This document shows positions 16,948-25,019 of a DNA stretch of 28,710 nucleotides, piece by piece (position 1 is the first letter of the stretch; each line of letters starts with the position of its first letter). A program made the translations under genes and the position numbers. The notes beneath the pieces are model-generated. The model was not told the origin of the DNA. It saw only the letters and a program-made list of their open reading frames with translations, and searched no databases. The stretch is from a virus, in the IMG/VR virus record IMGVR_UViG_3300032675_002209, positions 1-28,710 of that record. One strand, 5' to 3'.

Positions 16948-18059
16948 TTGAGATGAGCGGTTAGAATTTTTTCCCAAATGGTCCGGCGATTAATAATCGA
17001 ATTCTTCCGTTGTAGGCCGCCAGAAAGTGTTTTTTGAAAGGCCGCTGAACCGCAAAGTTCTGAAAATGCATTTTGAATATCTGCTTGTCTTTTCTTAATA
17101 ACGGAATCTTTCAAACCACCAAGACTATGCATCAAAAGATCGTAATAAACCATGCTTTGTTTGGTTCTTTTCTTTGAAGTATCTTTAAATACAGTTTCTT
17201 TAAAAACTAAAAGACAGTTGTTCAAACTATTAGTAAAGGATACTTCTAATGTTTCGATTTCCGCATCAGAAATATCTTGCTTAGAAGACATAAATTCGTC
17301 AAGAAAACGTGAAAGTCTATCGCCATAGTTACTAATATTTCCAGAAAACGCGAAAAATCTTAGAACCTGTTCTTCAGCCTCTAAACTGTCTTTTATGCTC
17401 TCAGAATTTGGCCCTTTACCAAAATTTCTAATTGCTTCTTTCAATGCCAGTTTTTTTAGAAGATCATCAAATTTTCCTGGATAAATAGCATGTCTTATTT
17501 CTTGATCAGACAGTGATACTGCCCCCTGATTTAATCTGGAGAATATTTCTCGTATTAGTGACTGAGGATTTTCCTTACGTAATACGATACACCGTATTGT
17601 AGTAGCTTCTAGTTCTGACTTATACTCTCCAAGCTGCGAAAACTTCTTTCCTTCCAACTCGCTGAATGTAGACAAACCTTCAAGAGAAAACTCATCATTA
17701 AAAAATCTAACTATGGTTGTAAGCCTTTGTACACCATCGATTACGATATGACGGCTATCTTTATCTTCGGCAAAATAGCAAGATGGCAAAGGTATTCTCA
17801 TAAGGCATGACTCAATAAATCTTGACGCTCTTTCCCATCCTTCCTTATCCCATTTGTATTTTCTCTGAAATTCAGGATTCAAAAGTAGTTTTGGATTTTC
17901 CGAATTAATTCGTGCTACTAACGTTTCAAAAGGGTAATCAATAGGATAAAGATTAAGAGTTTTTTTATCTGCGAGTTCATTCATAATATCATTATGTGTA
18001 GCAATAAAATTCTCAAGCGTCCGTGCCGAACTCCGACCATATTTCGCCAATTGAGACAT
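16944..18059 (-). CDS. DUF262 (GmrS/ParB-like) protein coupled to a HEPN nuclease
   Basis: 371 aa. The DUF262 domain spans about residues 42-190: LNPEFQRKYKWDKEGW at 60-75, then VIDGVQRLTTI at 107-117, a slight variant of the usual DGQQRLTTL. This is a ParB/Srx-like fold with NTP-binding or hydrolysis activity; in GmrSD the same domain drives cleavage of modified DNA. The second half is helical and has no HNH (DUF1524) nuclease domain, so the nuclease role probably lies in the HEPN protein made from the overlapping downstream gene. It reads in the direction of the phage late operon, 162 bases after the Mor-like gene. Confidence 0.85.
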   Translation of the reverse strand: MSQLAKYGRSSARTLENFIATHNDIMNELADKKTLNLYPIDYPFETLVARINSENPKLLLNPEFQRKYKWDKEGWERASRFIESCLMRIPLPSCYFAEDKDSRHIVIDGVQRLTTIVRFFNDEFSLEGLSTFSELEGKKFSQLGEYKSELEATTIRCIVLRKENPQSLIREIFSRLNQGAVSLSDQEIRHAIYPGKFDDLLKKLALKEAIRNFGKGPNSESIKDSLEAEEQVLRFFAFSGNISNYGDRLSRFLDEFMSSKQDISDAEIETLEVSFTNSLNNCLLVFKETVFKDTSKKRTKQSMVYYDLLMHSLGGLKDSVIKKRQADIQNAFSELCGSAAFQKTLSGGLQRKNSIINRRTIWEKILTAHLK

Positions 18060-18221
18060 ATATGTTGTAAAAATGCTATTTCAAGCCCAGATTGCTAAAT
18101 GGTTACGCCGAAACTAACCAACTTACTCATTACAACTTGTTGCTAGTCACGGCCATCAACTTTGACGCTGATCATTCTACACCCGAGCAGGCAGTTAAGT
18201 GCATCTCACCTGCGTAGATGA
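18060..18221. other. Gap between the Mor-like gene and the DUF262 gene, right boundary of the defence insert
   Basis: 162 bases without a convincing ORF. It should contain the promoter of the DUF262-HEPN pair and the right junction of the cargo. CACCT...AGGTG arms (18207-18227) overlap the end of the Mor-like gene but have no T-run. I found no clear direct repeat shared with the 8337-8464 gap. Confidence 0.35.
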
Positions 18222-18488
18222 TCAAGGTGTCTTATGCCCTCTTTGCAGCGACCGGTAAACCGTACGGCGGGATATTTTCAACTCAGCCGCCAGTTTTTCG
18301 ACATTGTTGCCTGTAAAGCGTGACCGGACGATGTCGTGCAGGTTGTCCGGATGCTTGGCGATGTACACTCGCTCACCCCGGTATTCGTGGCGCAACTGGC
18401 GTTCAATATTCGTTGCCAGCTCTTCGCTGAAGGTCGGCTGCGCGGCATTCAGCAGTTCGATAAAACGGCTGATGATATCGGCACTCAT
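18222..18488 (-). CDS. Mor-like helix-turn-helix DNA-binding protein coupled to TerL
   Basis: 88 aa. The C-terminal half, SRFTGNNVEKLAAELKISRR followed by TVYRSL (about 57-80), matches the F-x-G-x-N-x-x-x-L-A-x-x-x-x-x-S-x-R-T-V-Y-R pattern of the Mor/C activator HTH of Mu-like phages; the N-terminal helices would dimerise. Its ATG overlaps the TGA of terL. Known role of the family: activation of middle or late phage promoters. Inference: it could drive late transcription from terL into gpW and portal, a link now broken by the defence insert. It is shorter than Mu Mor (129 aa). Confidence 0.72.
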   Translation of the reverse strand: MSADIISRFIELLNAAQPTFSEELATNIERQLRHEYRGERVYIAKHPDNLHDIVRSRFTGNNVEKLAAELKISRRTVYRSLQRGHKTP

Positions 18489-20437
18489 CGCCCTCGCCCC
18501 TTGATCCGATCCATCAGCGCGGAATGCCGCGAGCTGACGCCCGGTTCGCGCCTGACTTCAGGTGTTGCGGCAGGCGCGGGTAAAGCAGGTGGTTCAACTT
18601 TATCCCCGGCCCGGGGTTTTGCCTCCCTGGGCTCCAGCATCACTTTGAGTCGTTCCCAGTAATGCGGGTCAGGCCGACCTGTGCGTCCGCGCCCCAGATT
18701 GATGGCGCGGTGCTGGCCGATCGCCCAGGCATACACCAGCGTGTCGAGCGGCTCGTTGCGCTTGTATTTCGCACCGATTCTAGGGACGTAGCGTTTCTTC
18801 TCGGGGTCGTACACCTCCGAAAGCAACCCGTCGTAATACTCATCGACCAGCCCCTGCGGAAAGACAAAGATGCGCTCATCGGGCGGGCGCTCACCGTCCG
18901 AGGCCAGATTGCCGAAGATGAAATCCTTGCAGTGTTCGGTGCCGATGTTCCACACGCAATAGCCCGACTTGATCACCTTGCCGGTGCGGCTCTTCACCGG
19001 ATAGCTGGCAGTCTGTGCGATAGCGCGCCCGATACGGTTGGTCGCACCCTGCACCGAATACACTGGAACGCGCAAACTGGTACGACCGACAAAGTTTTTC
19101 ACCTGCTCAGAACGGTGACCACGCGAATCGATCCCAGCGGCGCGTATCGTCATCGCGACACCGAACGAATTGACGCGCGGTGCATGCAGCCAGGATTCCA
19201 TCTCGTCCCATACCTGGGAGCCGGTGGTATCGCCCTGAATCTCAATCCAGTCGATCAAAAAATGTTTGCCGTCCGCCCCCCAGCCCAGCAAAGTGGCGGC
19301 CAGCCACTGATCCTGCGTGTCGATGCCACAGGTCAGCGCAAGGCAGCCGGGCGGAATGACGCTGATGCCGTAGTCGCCTGCACGTTTAGCCAGATCGTGC
19401 GCTTTGAGCTTATCGGTCAGGTCTTCCCACTCTTCGCCAAGATCCTGATTGACGAAAGTTTTCAGTTGGATCGCATCCTTGTGCACTCGCTTAAATTTAA
19501 TCACCAGATCCAGCCAGGAGGGTCCGAGACCGATGGGCGCGTACAGCGCCGAGATGTGATAACTGCGCACCTGCCGTTCCGGCTGTGCCGGGATCCATAC
19601 ACCGCCTGCCAGCATCGCGCTCTTGTGATGCTCTTCAATGATGCAGCCGTTCTCGCAGACGTACCAGGCATCTGTGAGCGTCTGGTTCGCACGGACGTTA
19701 CTCCATTTGAGCGTCTGGCGCTCGCTGCACTGCGGACAGGCAACGTGATAGCGGCGCTGGTCGCCCTCCTCGAAGCCACGCCCGATCAGGCTGGCACCTT
19801 TAATAGTCGGCGTGGAAGCAAACAACAGTTTGTGCCGCATGAAGGCTTTGACACGCGAGCGGGCCAGTTCGACAGGATCGCCCTCCTCGCCGATCTGCGC
19901 AGGGAAACGATCCAGATCGTCCATCATCAGACAGCGCACCGATTTCTGCGCGTAGGAGTTGGGCGAATTGCCGCCGGCCAGAAACAAAATACCGCCCGGA
20001 AAGTCGATCAGTTCTTTGGAAAACGCCGCATCGCGGGATTTCATACTGCCCAGCAGCTCGCGGATGCAGGGCGTGTCGGTCAGCAACGGATTGAGCTTTT
20101 GCACCTTCCAGGTGTCGCGCGCCTCTAAGGTGGGCATCAACACCATCGCGGGCCCCGGCGCATAGTCGAGGGTGTAGCCGAGCCAGTTCACCGAGGCCTC
20201 GGTGACACCGACCTGCGAAGATTTCATCACCCAGATTTCTCTGACGGGCGAATGGATGGACAAGCAGTCCATGATCTCTTTGAGCATCGGGTTGCGCGAC
20301 GTGCGCCAGCGTCCCGTCTCTCCCGAACCTTTGCTGGACAGCACGCGGTGGTTGTCCGCCCACTGGCTGACCGTGAGGCGCCCTCTTGGCCGGACGGCGC
20401 GAGCGGCTGCGGTGGCCATGATCTGTCGGGCTGTCAT
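18485..20437 (-). CDS. Phage terminase large subunit (GpA family)
   Basis: 650 aa from ATG 20437, which overlaps the terS stop (ATGA); a GTG 12 bases upstream is an alternative. Lambda gpA is about 640 aa. The ATPase Walker A variant KSSQVGVT is at 72-79 and the Walker B region LMMDDLDRF near 171-178 (D173, D174). A Cys pair with a second Cys set (CPQCSERQ, then CENGC) is the zinc-like insert typical of GpA. The C-terminal RNase H-like nuclease has LTCGIDTQD near 360-370. Known role: packages DNA into proheads through the portal and cuts cos ends. Confidence 0.95.
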   Translation of the reverse strand: MTARQIMATAAARAVRPRGRLTVSQWADNHRVLSSKGSGETGRWRTSRNPMLKEIMDCLSIHSPVREIWVMKSSQVGVTEASVNWLGYTLDYAPGPAMVLMPTLEARDTWKVQKLNPLLTDTPCIRELLGSMKSRDAAFSKELIDFPGGILFLAGGNSPNSYAQKSVRCLMMDDLDRFPAQIGEEGDPVELARSRVKAFMRHKLLFASTPTIKGASLIGRGFEEGDQRRYHVACPQCSERQTLKWSNVRANQTLTDAWYVCENGCIIEEHHKSAMLAGGVWIPAQPERQVRSYHISALYAPIGLGPSWLDLVIKFKRVHKDAIQLKTFVNQDLGEEWEDLTDKLKAHDLAKRAGDYGISVIPPGCLALTCGIDTQDQWLAATLLGWGADGKHFLIDWIEIQGDTTGSQVWDEMESWLHAPRVNSFGVAMTIRAAGIDSRGHRSEQVKNFVGRTSLRVPVYSVQGATNRIGRAIAQTASYPVKSRTGKVIKSGYCVWNIGTEHCKDFIFGNLASDGERPPDERIFVFPQGLVDEYYDGLLSEVYDPEKKRYVPRIGAKYKRNEPLDTLVYAWAIGQHRAINLGRGRTGRPDPHYWERLKVMLEPREAKPRAGDKVEPPALPAPAATPEVRREPGVSSRHSALMDRIKGRGR

Positions 20438-20958
20438 GATGATTCCCACTGTTTGATTTTGTCGGACAGATCAATCAGCACCTGTTCAAACGATTCCACC
20501 AGCACGGCACGCACCGCTTCCGTTTCCCGCAGCGGCACCAGTTCCGGTGCCAGACGGTCGGGCAAAACTTCCAGCGCCGCACGGAAGGTCGCAGCAAGAT
20601 CCGCTGCAAAAAGCCGCGCCTCGTCCGCCTCGATCAATTTGCCGGAGGACTTTTCGTATTCAAGCTTGGCAATCAGCGCCTTATATTTCTCGTTGACGGC
20701 ACGGGCGGTCTGGTAGCTGTTGCCGATGGCGTTATCCTGCGGTGCTGAACGCTCTTTGCCCAGTTGCTCGCTGGCACGGGCTTCCACGGCAGCGGCGCGC
20801 GAAGGATCAGCGGTGGCCGCGATCAGGGCCTGGCTTTTCTCCACCTCAACCTGTCCATCGACTGTGAGCACCAGTCGTCCGGCCTGTTTAAGACGGGTGA
20901 CATAGGATTTATCCTTGCCGAGCAGGATTGCGAATTCAGACTGGCTGACGGCTGACAT
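20434..20958 (-). CDS. Terminase small subunit-like protein (Nu1-type)
   Basis: 174 aa from ATG 20958 (MSAVSQSEFAILLGKDKSYV); a TTG at 20964 would add two residues. The first 50 residues form a winged helix-turn-helix (SQSEFAILLGKDKSYVTRLK, then a VDGQVEVE wing) as in the gpNu1 DNA-binding domain. The C-terminal half is helical and would bind the large subunit. Known role: recognises cos or pac DNA and loads the large subunit. It starts 7 bases after the methyltransferase stop and overlaps terL by ATGA. Confidence 0.85.
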   Translation of the reverse strand: MSAVSQSEFAILLGKDKSYVTRLKQAGRLVLTVDGQVEVEKSQALIAATADPSRAAAVEARASEQLGKERSAPQDNAIGNSYQTARAVNEKYKALIAKLEYEKSSGKLIEADEARLFAADLAATFRAALEVLPDRLAPELVPLRETEAVRAVLVESFEQVLIDLSDKIKQWESS

Positions 20959-20965
20959 GATCAAA

Positions 20966-22342
20966 TCAATCCGGGAACGGTGATCCAGTCACAGCGTGAA
21001 CGGCACGCTGCCCGGTATATTCCTGCCAGCGACGCACAATCACATCCGCATAGTTCGGTGACAATTCGGACAGGCGCGCCTTCATGCCCAGACGTTCGGC
21101 CGCCATTAACGTGCTGCCGGATCCGCCAAAGGCATCCAGTACGATCGCACCGCGCTTCGCACTGTTGCGCAACTGGCGCTCAATCAGGGCGACCGGCTTC
21201 ATGGTCGGATGAACATCGTTCCGGCGCGGCTTGTCCTCGACAATGATAGACGTGAGCAGCTCCTCGATTTCCGCCTTGCCCTCCACCACGAACACGCCCG
21301 CGCCCAGATGCAGCTCCCACCGGCCATCGGCGCGCCTGACGAAAGGACTGTCATCCCCCATGTGCTCGATGGTGGTTTTTTTACGTCCGCCGTACCAGTG
21401 ATGCGCGCCTCCCGCTTTCCAGCCATACAGAATCGGCTCATGAATCCACTGATAGTCGGAACGTCCCAGCACCAGAGCATTTTTACGCCAGATCACCACA
21501 CCGGAGAGTTTGAAACCGTTGGATAGCATGGCTGTGGTGAAATTGGCGCGTTCAGTCTCACTATGCGCCACATAGATTGCGGCACCCGGTTTCATGACCG
21601 AATAAGCGGCACGGTAAAAATCGCTGAGAAATTTCGCGAAACTCGCGTCATCCATATCATCATTGAGAATGCGCGAGGTATTGCGCTGCGTGCGGCCATT
21701 GTCGCCAGCATTCAGATACTCAGCCTTATCTCCATAGGCGACGTTATACGGCGGATCCGTCCAGCAGACATCGGCCAGCTCGCCTTTCATCAGTGCGGCC
21801 ATCACGGCGGACTCAGTGCAGTCGCCACAGATGACCCGATGCGGACCAAGCAACCAGATATCGCCCAGGACACTGACGGGCACAGATTCAACCAGCGGGC
21901 AGTCCTCCGGATCCTGTCCGGTCAGGTCGTCTGATGTTCCCAGCAAGGTATCCAGCTCCTCGTTGGAAAAGCCGATCAGGTCCAGATGAAATCCATCGGC
22001 CTGCAAATCACGCAATTCAGCCGAGAGTATCTCGTTATCCCAGCCCGCATTCATGGCAAGGCGATTGTCCGCCAGGATGTAGGCCTTTTTCTGCGCCAAG
22101 GTGAGCCAGTCGACCCGCAGACAAGGCACAGATACCACCCCGATACTGCGGGCGGCCAGCACACGACCGTGACCGGCCACGATACCACCCTCCCCGTCGA
22201 TCAGCACCGGATTGGTAAAACCGAATTCGCGCATGCTGGCGGCAATCTGCTCAACCTGATCCGGTGTATGCGTGCGGGCATTTTTTGCATAAGGCACCAG
22301 GACGGATACCGGCAGCATTTCGATTTTCTCCTGAACTTTCAT
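20966..22342 (-). CDS. Phage DNA methyltransferase with N-terminal ParB-like domain
   Basis: 458 aa. Residues about 8-100 are a ParB/sulfiredoxin-like domain (VLVPYAKNARTHTPDQVEQI, then VAGHGRVLAA). The methylase part has DPPYNVAYG at 196-204 (catalytic motif IV, adenine-N6 or cytosine-N4) and the SAM motif FGGSGST at about 405-411 near the C-terminus, the beta-class motif order. Known role: orphan phage methylases protect DNA from host restriction or mark replication and packaging sites. GGAG lies 8 bases upstream of the ATG, which also overlaps the stop of the 92-residue ORF (ATGA). No matching restriction gene is adjacent. Confidence 0.95.
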   Translation of the reverse strand: MKVQEKIEMLPVSVLVPYAKNARTHTPDQVEQIAASMREFGFTNPVLIDGEGGIVAGHGRVLAARSIGVVSVPCLRVDWLTLAQKKAYILADNRLAMNAGWDNEILSAELRDLQADGFHLDLIGFSNEELDTLLGTSDDLTGQDPEDCPLVESVPVSVLGDIWLLGPHRVICGDCTESAVMAALMKGELADVCWTDPPYNVAYGDKAEYLNAGDNGRTQRNTSRILNDDMDDASFAKFLSDFYRAAYSVMKPGAAIYVAHSETERANFTTAMLSNGFKLSGVVIWRKNALVLGRSDYQWIHEPILYGWKAGGAHHWYGGRKKTTIEHMGDDSPFVRRADGRWELHLGAGVFVVEGKAEIEELLTSIIVEDKPRRNDVHPTMKPVALIERQLRNSAKRGAIVLDAFGGSGSTLMAAERLGMKARLSELSPNYADVIVRRWQEYTGQRAVHAVTGSPFPD

Positions 22343-22617
22343 GGCAATTCTCCAATTTCAGATAAAAACAGGACATGCAGGGCATGGAGCAGGAGCAAAA
22401 GCAGGACATCCAACCCTTTCAACATATGGAATACAGGACATACAGGAGATAAAAAACAGGGATATGCGCGGGAACGTGATGACGTGTCTGAAACGGCGCA
22501 GCAATCACTTACGCAGGCACGCGCGCGATGTCCTGTATGTCCTGCAAGCCAACAGGCGCGGGATTTTTGCTCCTGTTTTTGGTCCTGCTCCATGCCCTGT
22601 ATGTCCTGCCTTTTCAT
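22339..22617 (-). CDS. 92-aa ORF read through the nested inverted repeat, tentative
   Basis: ATG 22617 overlaps the primase TGA, and the TGA at 22339 overlaps the methyltransferase ATG, so both ends are ATGA overlaps. It starts MKRQDIQGMEQDQKQEQKSR, which is simply the translated repeat DNA; it has a Cys-rich middle and ends with a Leu/His-rich hydrophobic run (LLLLLLHALHVLFL). The peptide looks like a by-product of the inverted repeats, yet the frame is kept open and coupled at both ends. A real protein is doubtful; a role in carrying ribosomes across is possible. Confidence 0.35.
   Translation of the reverse strand: MKRQDIQGMEQDQKQEQKSRACWLAGHTGHRARACVSDCCAVSDTSSRSRAYPCFLSPVCPVFHMLKGLDVLLLLLLHALHVLFLSEIGELP
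22369..22608. repeat. Nested inverted repeats built from a CAGGACATRCAGG unit
   Basis: The outer arms, 22369-22394 and 22583-22608, are 26 bp each with one mismatch. The inner arms, 22434-22447 and 22531-22544, are perfect 14-bp reverse complements (CAGGACATACAGGA). Four copies of the 13-mer CAGGACATRCAGG result, two in each orientation, with a partial GCAGGACATCC at 22401. A GAGCAAAA/TTTTGCTC element recurs next to both outer arms. It sits between the primase and methyltransferase genes. Candidate replication origin iterons, or a large mRNA hairpin. Confidence 0.75.
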
Positions 22618-25019
22618 CGGATCGCCTCCAGTGCCTGTTTAAACTTGGTGCATTGGGTCGTCAGCCAGGCGACTTTGCTTTCCGTGTCATCCCTGGCGCT
22701 TCCATGCTTGATCAGCATGACAGACGGCGGAATGACGGTGCCCCGGACGATGCGGCGAGTGCCGTCCATGCGGTTTTCCTCGCCGTACTCCCAGCCGGGC
22801 AGATGTTTGACGCTGCCGATGAACTGGCGGGAGGCACGCGGTTTCGCTTCGCCGTTGACCCGACAGAACCAGCAGTAAGCCTCATACAGCTCGGCGGATC
22901 CGGCTGGCCCCACAGGGAGATCCAGTCGACCGGCCAGCCATTCGTCGATGAACATCTGCACCGAGTCACGACTGATGTCGATCAGGTCACGTTTGGCGCG
23001 CGTCATCGGCGGTTTGGTGTGTTCGTCGAAGTCGCCCAGATCCAGATTGAGCATATGCCAGTGCAGTGCCGCGATGCCACCGTTGTCCAGTTCGTCGCGC
23101 ACCTGCTGATAAAACTCGGCAGGCAGTTTCTCCGGCGTATGGATCACGCCGAAGCGCCGGTCATCCTTGTCCAGATGCAGCGGCTGAGACTCGTTGGACA
23201 GGAACACCAGATTGACGTGATTGCGCTCGTCGTGTGCCGCAACATTTTTCGGGTTGATGCGGATCCACTCGCCGGTGACCAGCCCTTTCAGCTTGTTCTT
23301 CAGGTGGAACAGCTCGTTGCGAGCGACGATCTCATCCGCGATCATGAACAGCTTCTTGGACGCCCAGTCGTTGAACTTATCCTCGATGGCCGACTGGTCG
23401 ATGATGCGGCCGTATTCGCCGTAGATCGCCATCACCGCCTCAAAAAACAGATTCTTGCCGGTGCCCTGCGCGCCGTGAAAGATCAGCGCGGTGCGCATTT
23501 TCGCGCCCGGATGCTGAACCGGATAGGCCAGCCAGCGCATCACCCAGAGAAAAACCTCAAGATGCGCTTCCTCCTCGTTGCACAGGTATTCGAGCAGCCC
23601 CAGCAGACACTCACACGAACCCTGTTTCGGCACGGTGGGCCAGCCGCCCCACAGATTGCAAGTGATACGAGGATCGTTCCCGGGCGGATCGAAACCGACC
23701 TCGTCCATGCGCGCCACGCGTTTGATCGCCCGCATGTCACGCCAGCCGTGTTCGGGGATGATGTCCAGCACATCCACCTTGGGCACCAGGATGTGTTCCT
23801 GATAATCAAACATGGTGCCCTTGCTGCCGAACACTAGCGCAAAACGCTCGACCGCCTCCTCCAGAGTCAGCATGGATTTCAGGGCTTCGCGCGCCCCTCC
23901 CCCCCGCATAGCAGGTTCCGCGCGCGGCATAGCATCGCGCCATTTCAGCGCATCGAGCGCGGCATTGATCTGCTCGGCCAGCGTGACAGGCAGTCCGCTC
24001 AACACCAGCAGGTCGTTGTAGTCGGTGAGTTTTTTGCCATCGCGCAGGTCGCGCCCCTCTGCATCGACCGGAAAAGCCGGCTTGATCCAGGACGACTGCT
24101 CGAGTCCGGCGGAGGCCTTGGCCGCTTCCGTGCAACCGGGATTGCCGTCGGTCAGATAATCGTCATCCGCACAGAACAACAAACGCAGTGCCGGGCAGGC
24201 TTTGGCGATCTCCTTGCCTGCGCGGGCCAAGTTGTTCGCCGAAAACGCGTAGGCCGCCGGATAGCCGGTGGACTCATGCAGGCTGGCGGCGGTGGCATAG
24301 CCCTCCGCGATCAGCAGCACGCCGCTGCGCGGCAAATTTGCGATCAGACCGAACGTGCCGCCCATCGCCATACCGGACGGCCAGAATTCCTTGTCGCGGC
24401 CAATCTTGGTGCGGCGCGGATGCCCCTTCGCGTAGACGAACTGCAACCCCATGATGCCACCTTTGGTGTCGTGCATGGGGATGACCAGAGCACCGGCTGC
24501 CATCTTCAGCCGGTAGAAATTGGAGTCGTCCAGCCCAGTGAGGCGCATGCCGTCGGTACTGTCCGGCATAAGGCGCAGGCCGTGCGCCCGAATCTGTTTG
24601 CGGGTCAGGTATTCATGCCCGGATGCCGGCGGGCATTTATTCCACACCGCCCCGGCCCACGATGCCGCACGATTGACTTCGGTCTTGCGAATCTGCGCCA
24701 ACCGGCGCGTCTCCTCTTGATGTGCGGCACGCAGCGCGCGTTTATCCTCCTCGGTCAGCAGGGCCGCCCGGTCGCCCCCGAATTCGATCCTGGTGTAGCC
24801 GTCGTCGTTGCCGTGCCAGACGCCGAAGGATCCGACGATATAGGTTCTGCCGGAATTGGGCGACGTCCATTCGCGAAGGCGAGACCACCCGCGTTTCTCC
24901 TGATCCTCGCCCTCCACCTTCCAGCGCTGGATCTTCGCGTCCAGGTTGAGTGGCTTGTCGATGATGAGACCCGCCCCCGCCATCTGCGCGCGTATGTCGT
25001 CATCATTCTCCCGGCTCAT
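22614..25019 (-). CDS. Phage primase/helicase with Toprim and SF3-type ATPase domains
   Basis: 801 aa. The N-terminal third contains a primase-type region; the Toprim domain has IAEGYATAAS with E239 and CADDDY with D285-D287. The C-terminal half is a superfamily 3 / DUF5906-type helicase: Walker A FHGAQGTGKN at 514-523, Walker B KLFMIADEIV, and NLVFLSNESQP as the sensor. Known role: primes and unwinds DNA at the phage or plasmid-like origin, as in P4 alpha and related proteins. Its ATG overlaps the stop of the gpZ-like gene (ATGA). The stop overlaps the 92-residue ORF, beyond which lie the origin-like repeats. Confidence 0.93.
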   Translation of the reverse strand: MSRENDDDIRAQMAGAGLIIDKPLNLDAKIQRWKVEGEDQEKRGWSRLREWTSPNSGRTYIVGSFGVWHGNDDGYTRIEFGGDRAALLTEEDKRALRAAHQEETRRLAQIRKTEVNRAASWAGAVWNKCPPASGHEYLTRKQIRAHGLRLMPDSTDGMRLTGLDDSNFYRLKMAAGALVIPMHDTKGGIMGLQFVYAKGHPRRTKIGRDKEFWPSGMAMGGTFGLIANLPRSGVLLIAEGYATAASLHESTGYPAAYAFSANNLARAGKEIAKACPALRLLFCADDDYLTDGNPGCTEAAKASAGLEQSSWIKPAFPVDAEGRDLRDGKKLTDYNDLLVLSGLPVTLAEQINAALDALKWRDAMPRAEPAMRGGGAREALKSMLTLEEAVERFALVFGSKGTMFDYQEHILVPKVDVLDIIPEHGWRDMRAIKRVARMDEVGFDPPGNDPRITCNLWGGWPTVPKQGSCECLLGLLEYLCNEEEAHLEVFLWVMRWLAYPVQHPGAKMRTALIFHGAQGTGKNLFFEAVMAIYGEYGRIIDQSAIEDKFNDWASKKLFMIADEIVARNELFHLKNKLKGLVTGEWIRINPKNVAAHDERNHVNLVFLSNESQPLHLDKDDRRFGVIHTPEKLPAEFYQQVRDELDNGGIAALHWHMLNLDLGDFDEHTKPPMTRAKRDLIDISRDSVQMFIDEWLAGRLDLPVGPAGSAELYEAYCWFCRVNGEAKPRASRQFIGSVKHLPGWEYGEENRMDGTRRIVRGTVIPPSVMLIKHGSARDDTESKVAWLTTQCTKFKQALEAIR

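Noticed and set aside
18662-20128. 488-codon open frame opposite terL
   Set aside because: No recognisable motif and fully antisense to a clear GpA terminase; produced by the GC-biased third positions of terL.
22369-22608. Considered as a CRISPR array
   Set aside because: The repeats are inverted and nested, the spacing is uneven and there are only four units; no cas genes are present.
22341-23837. 498-codon open frame opposite the primase and the repeat region
   Set aside because: Antisense shadow of the primase; no ribosome site or protein family signal.
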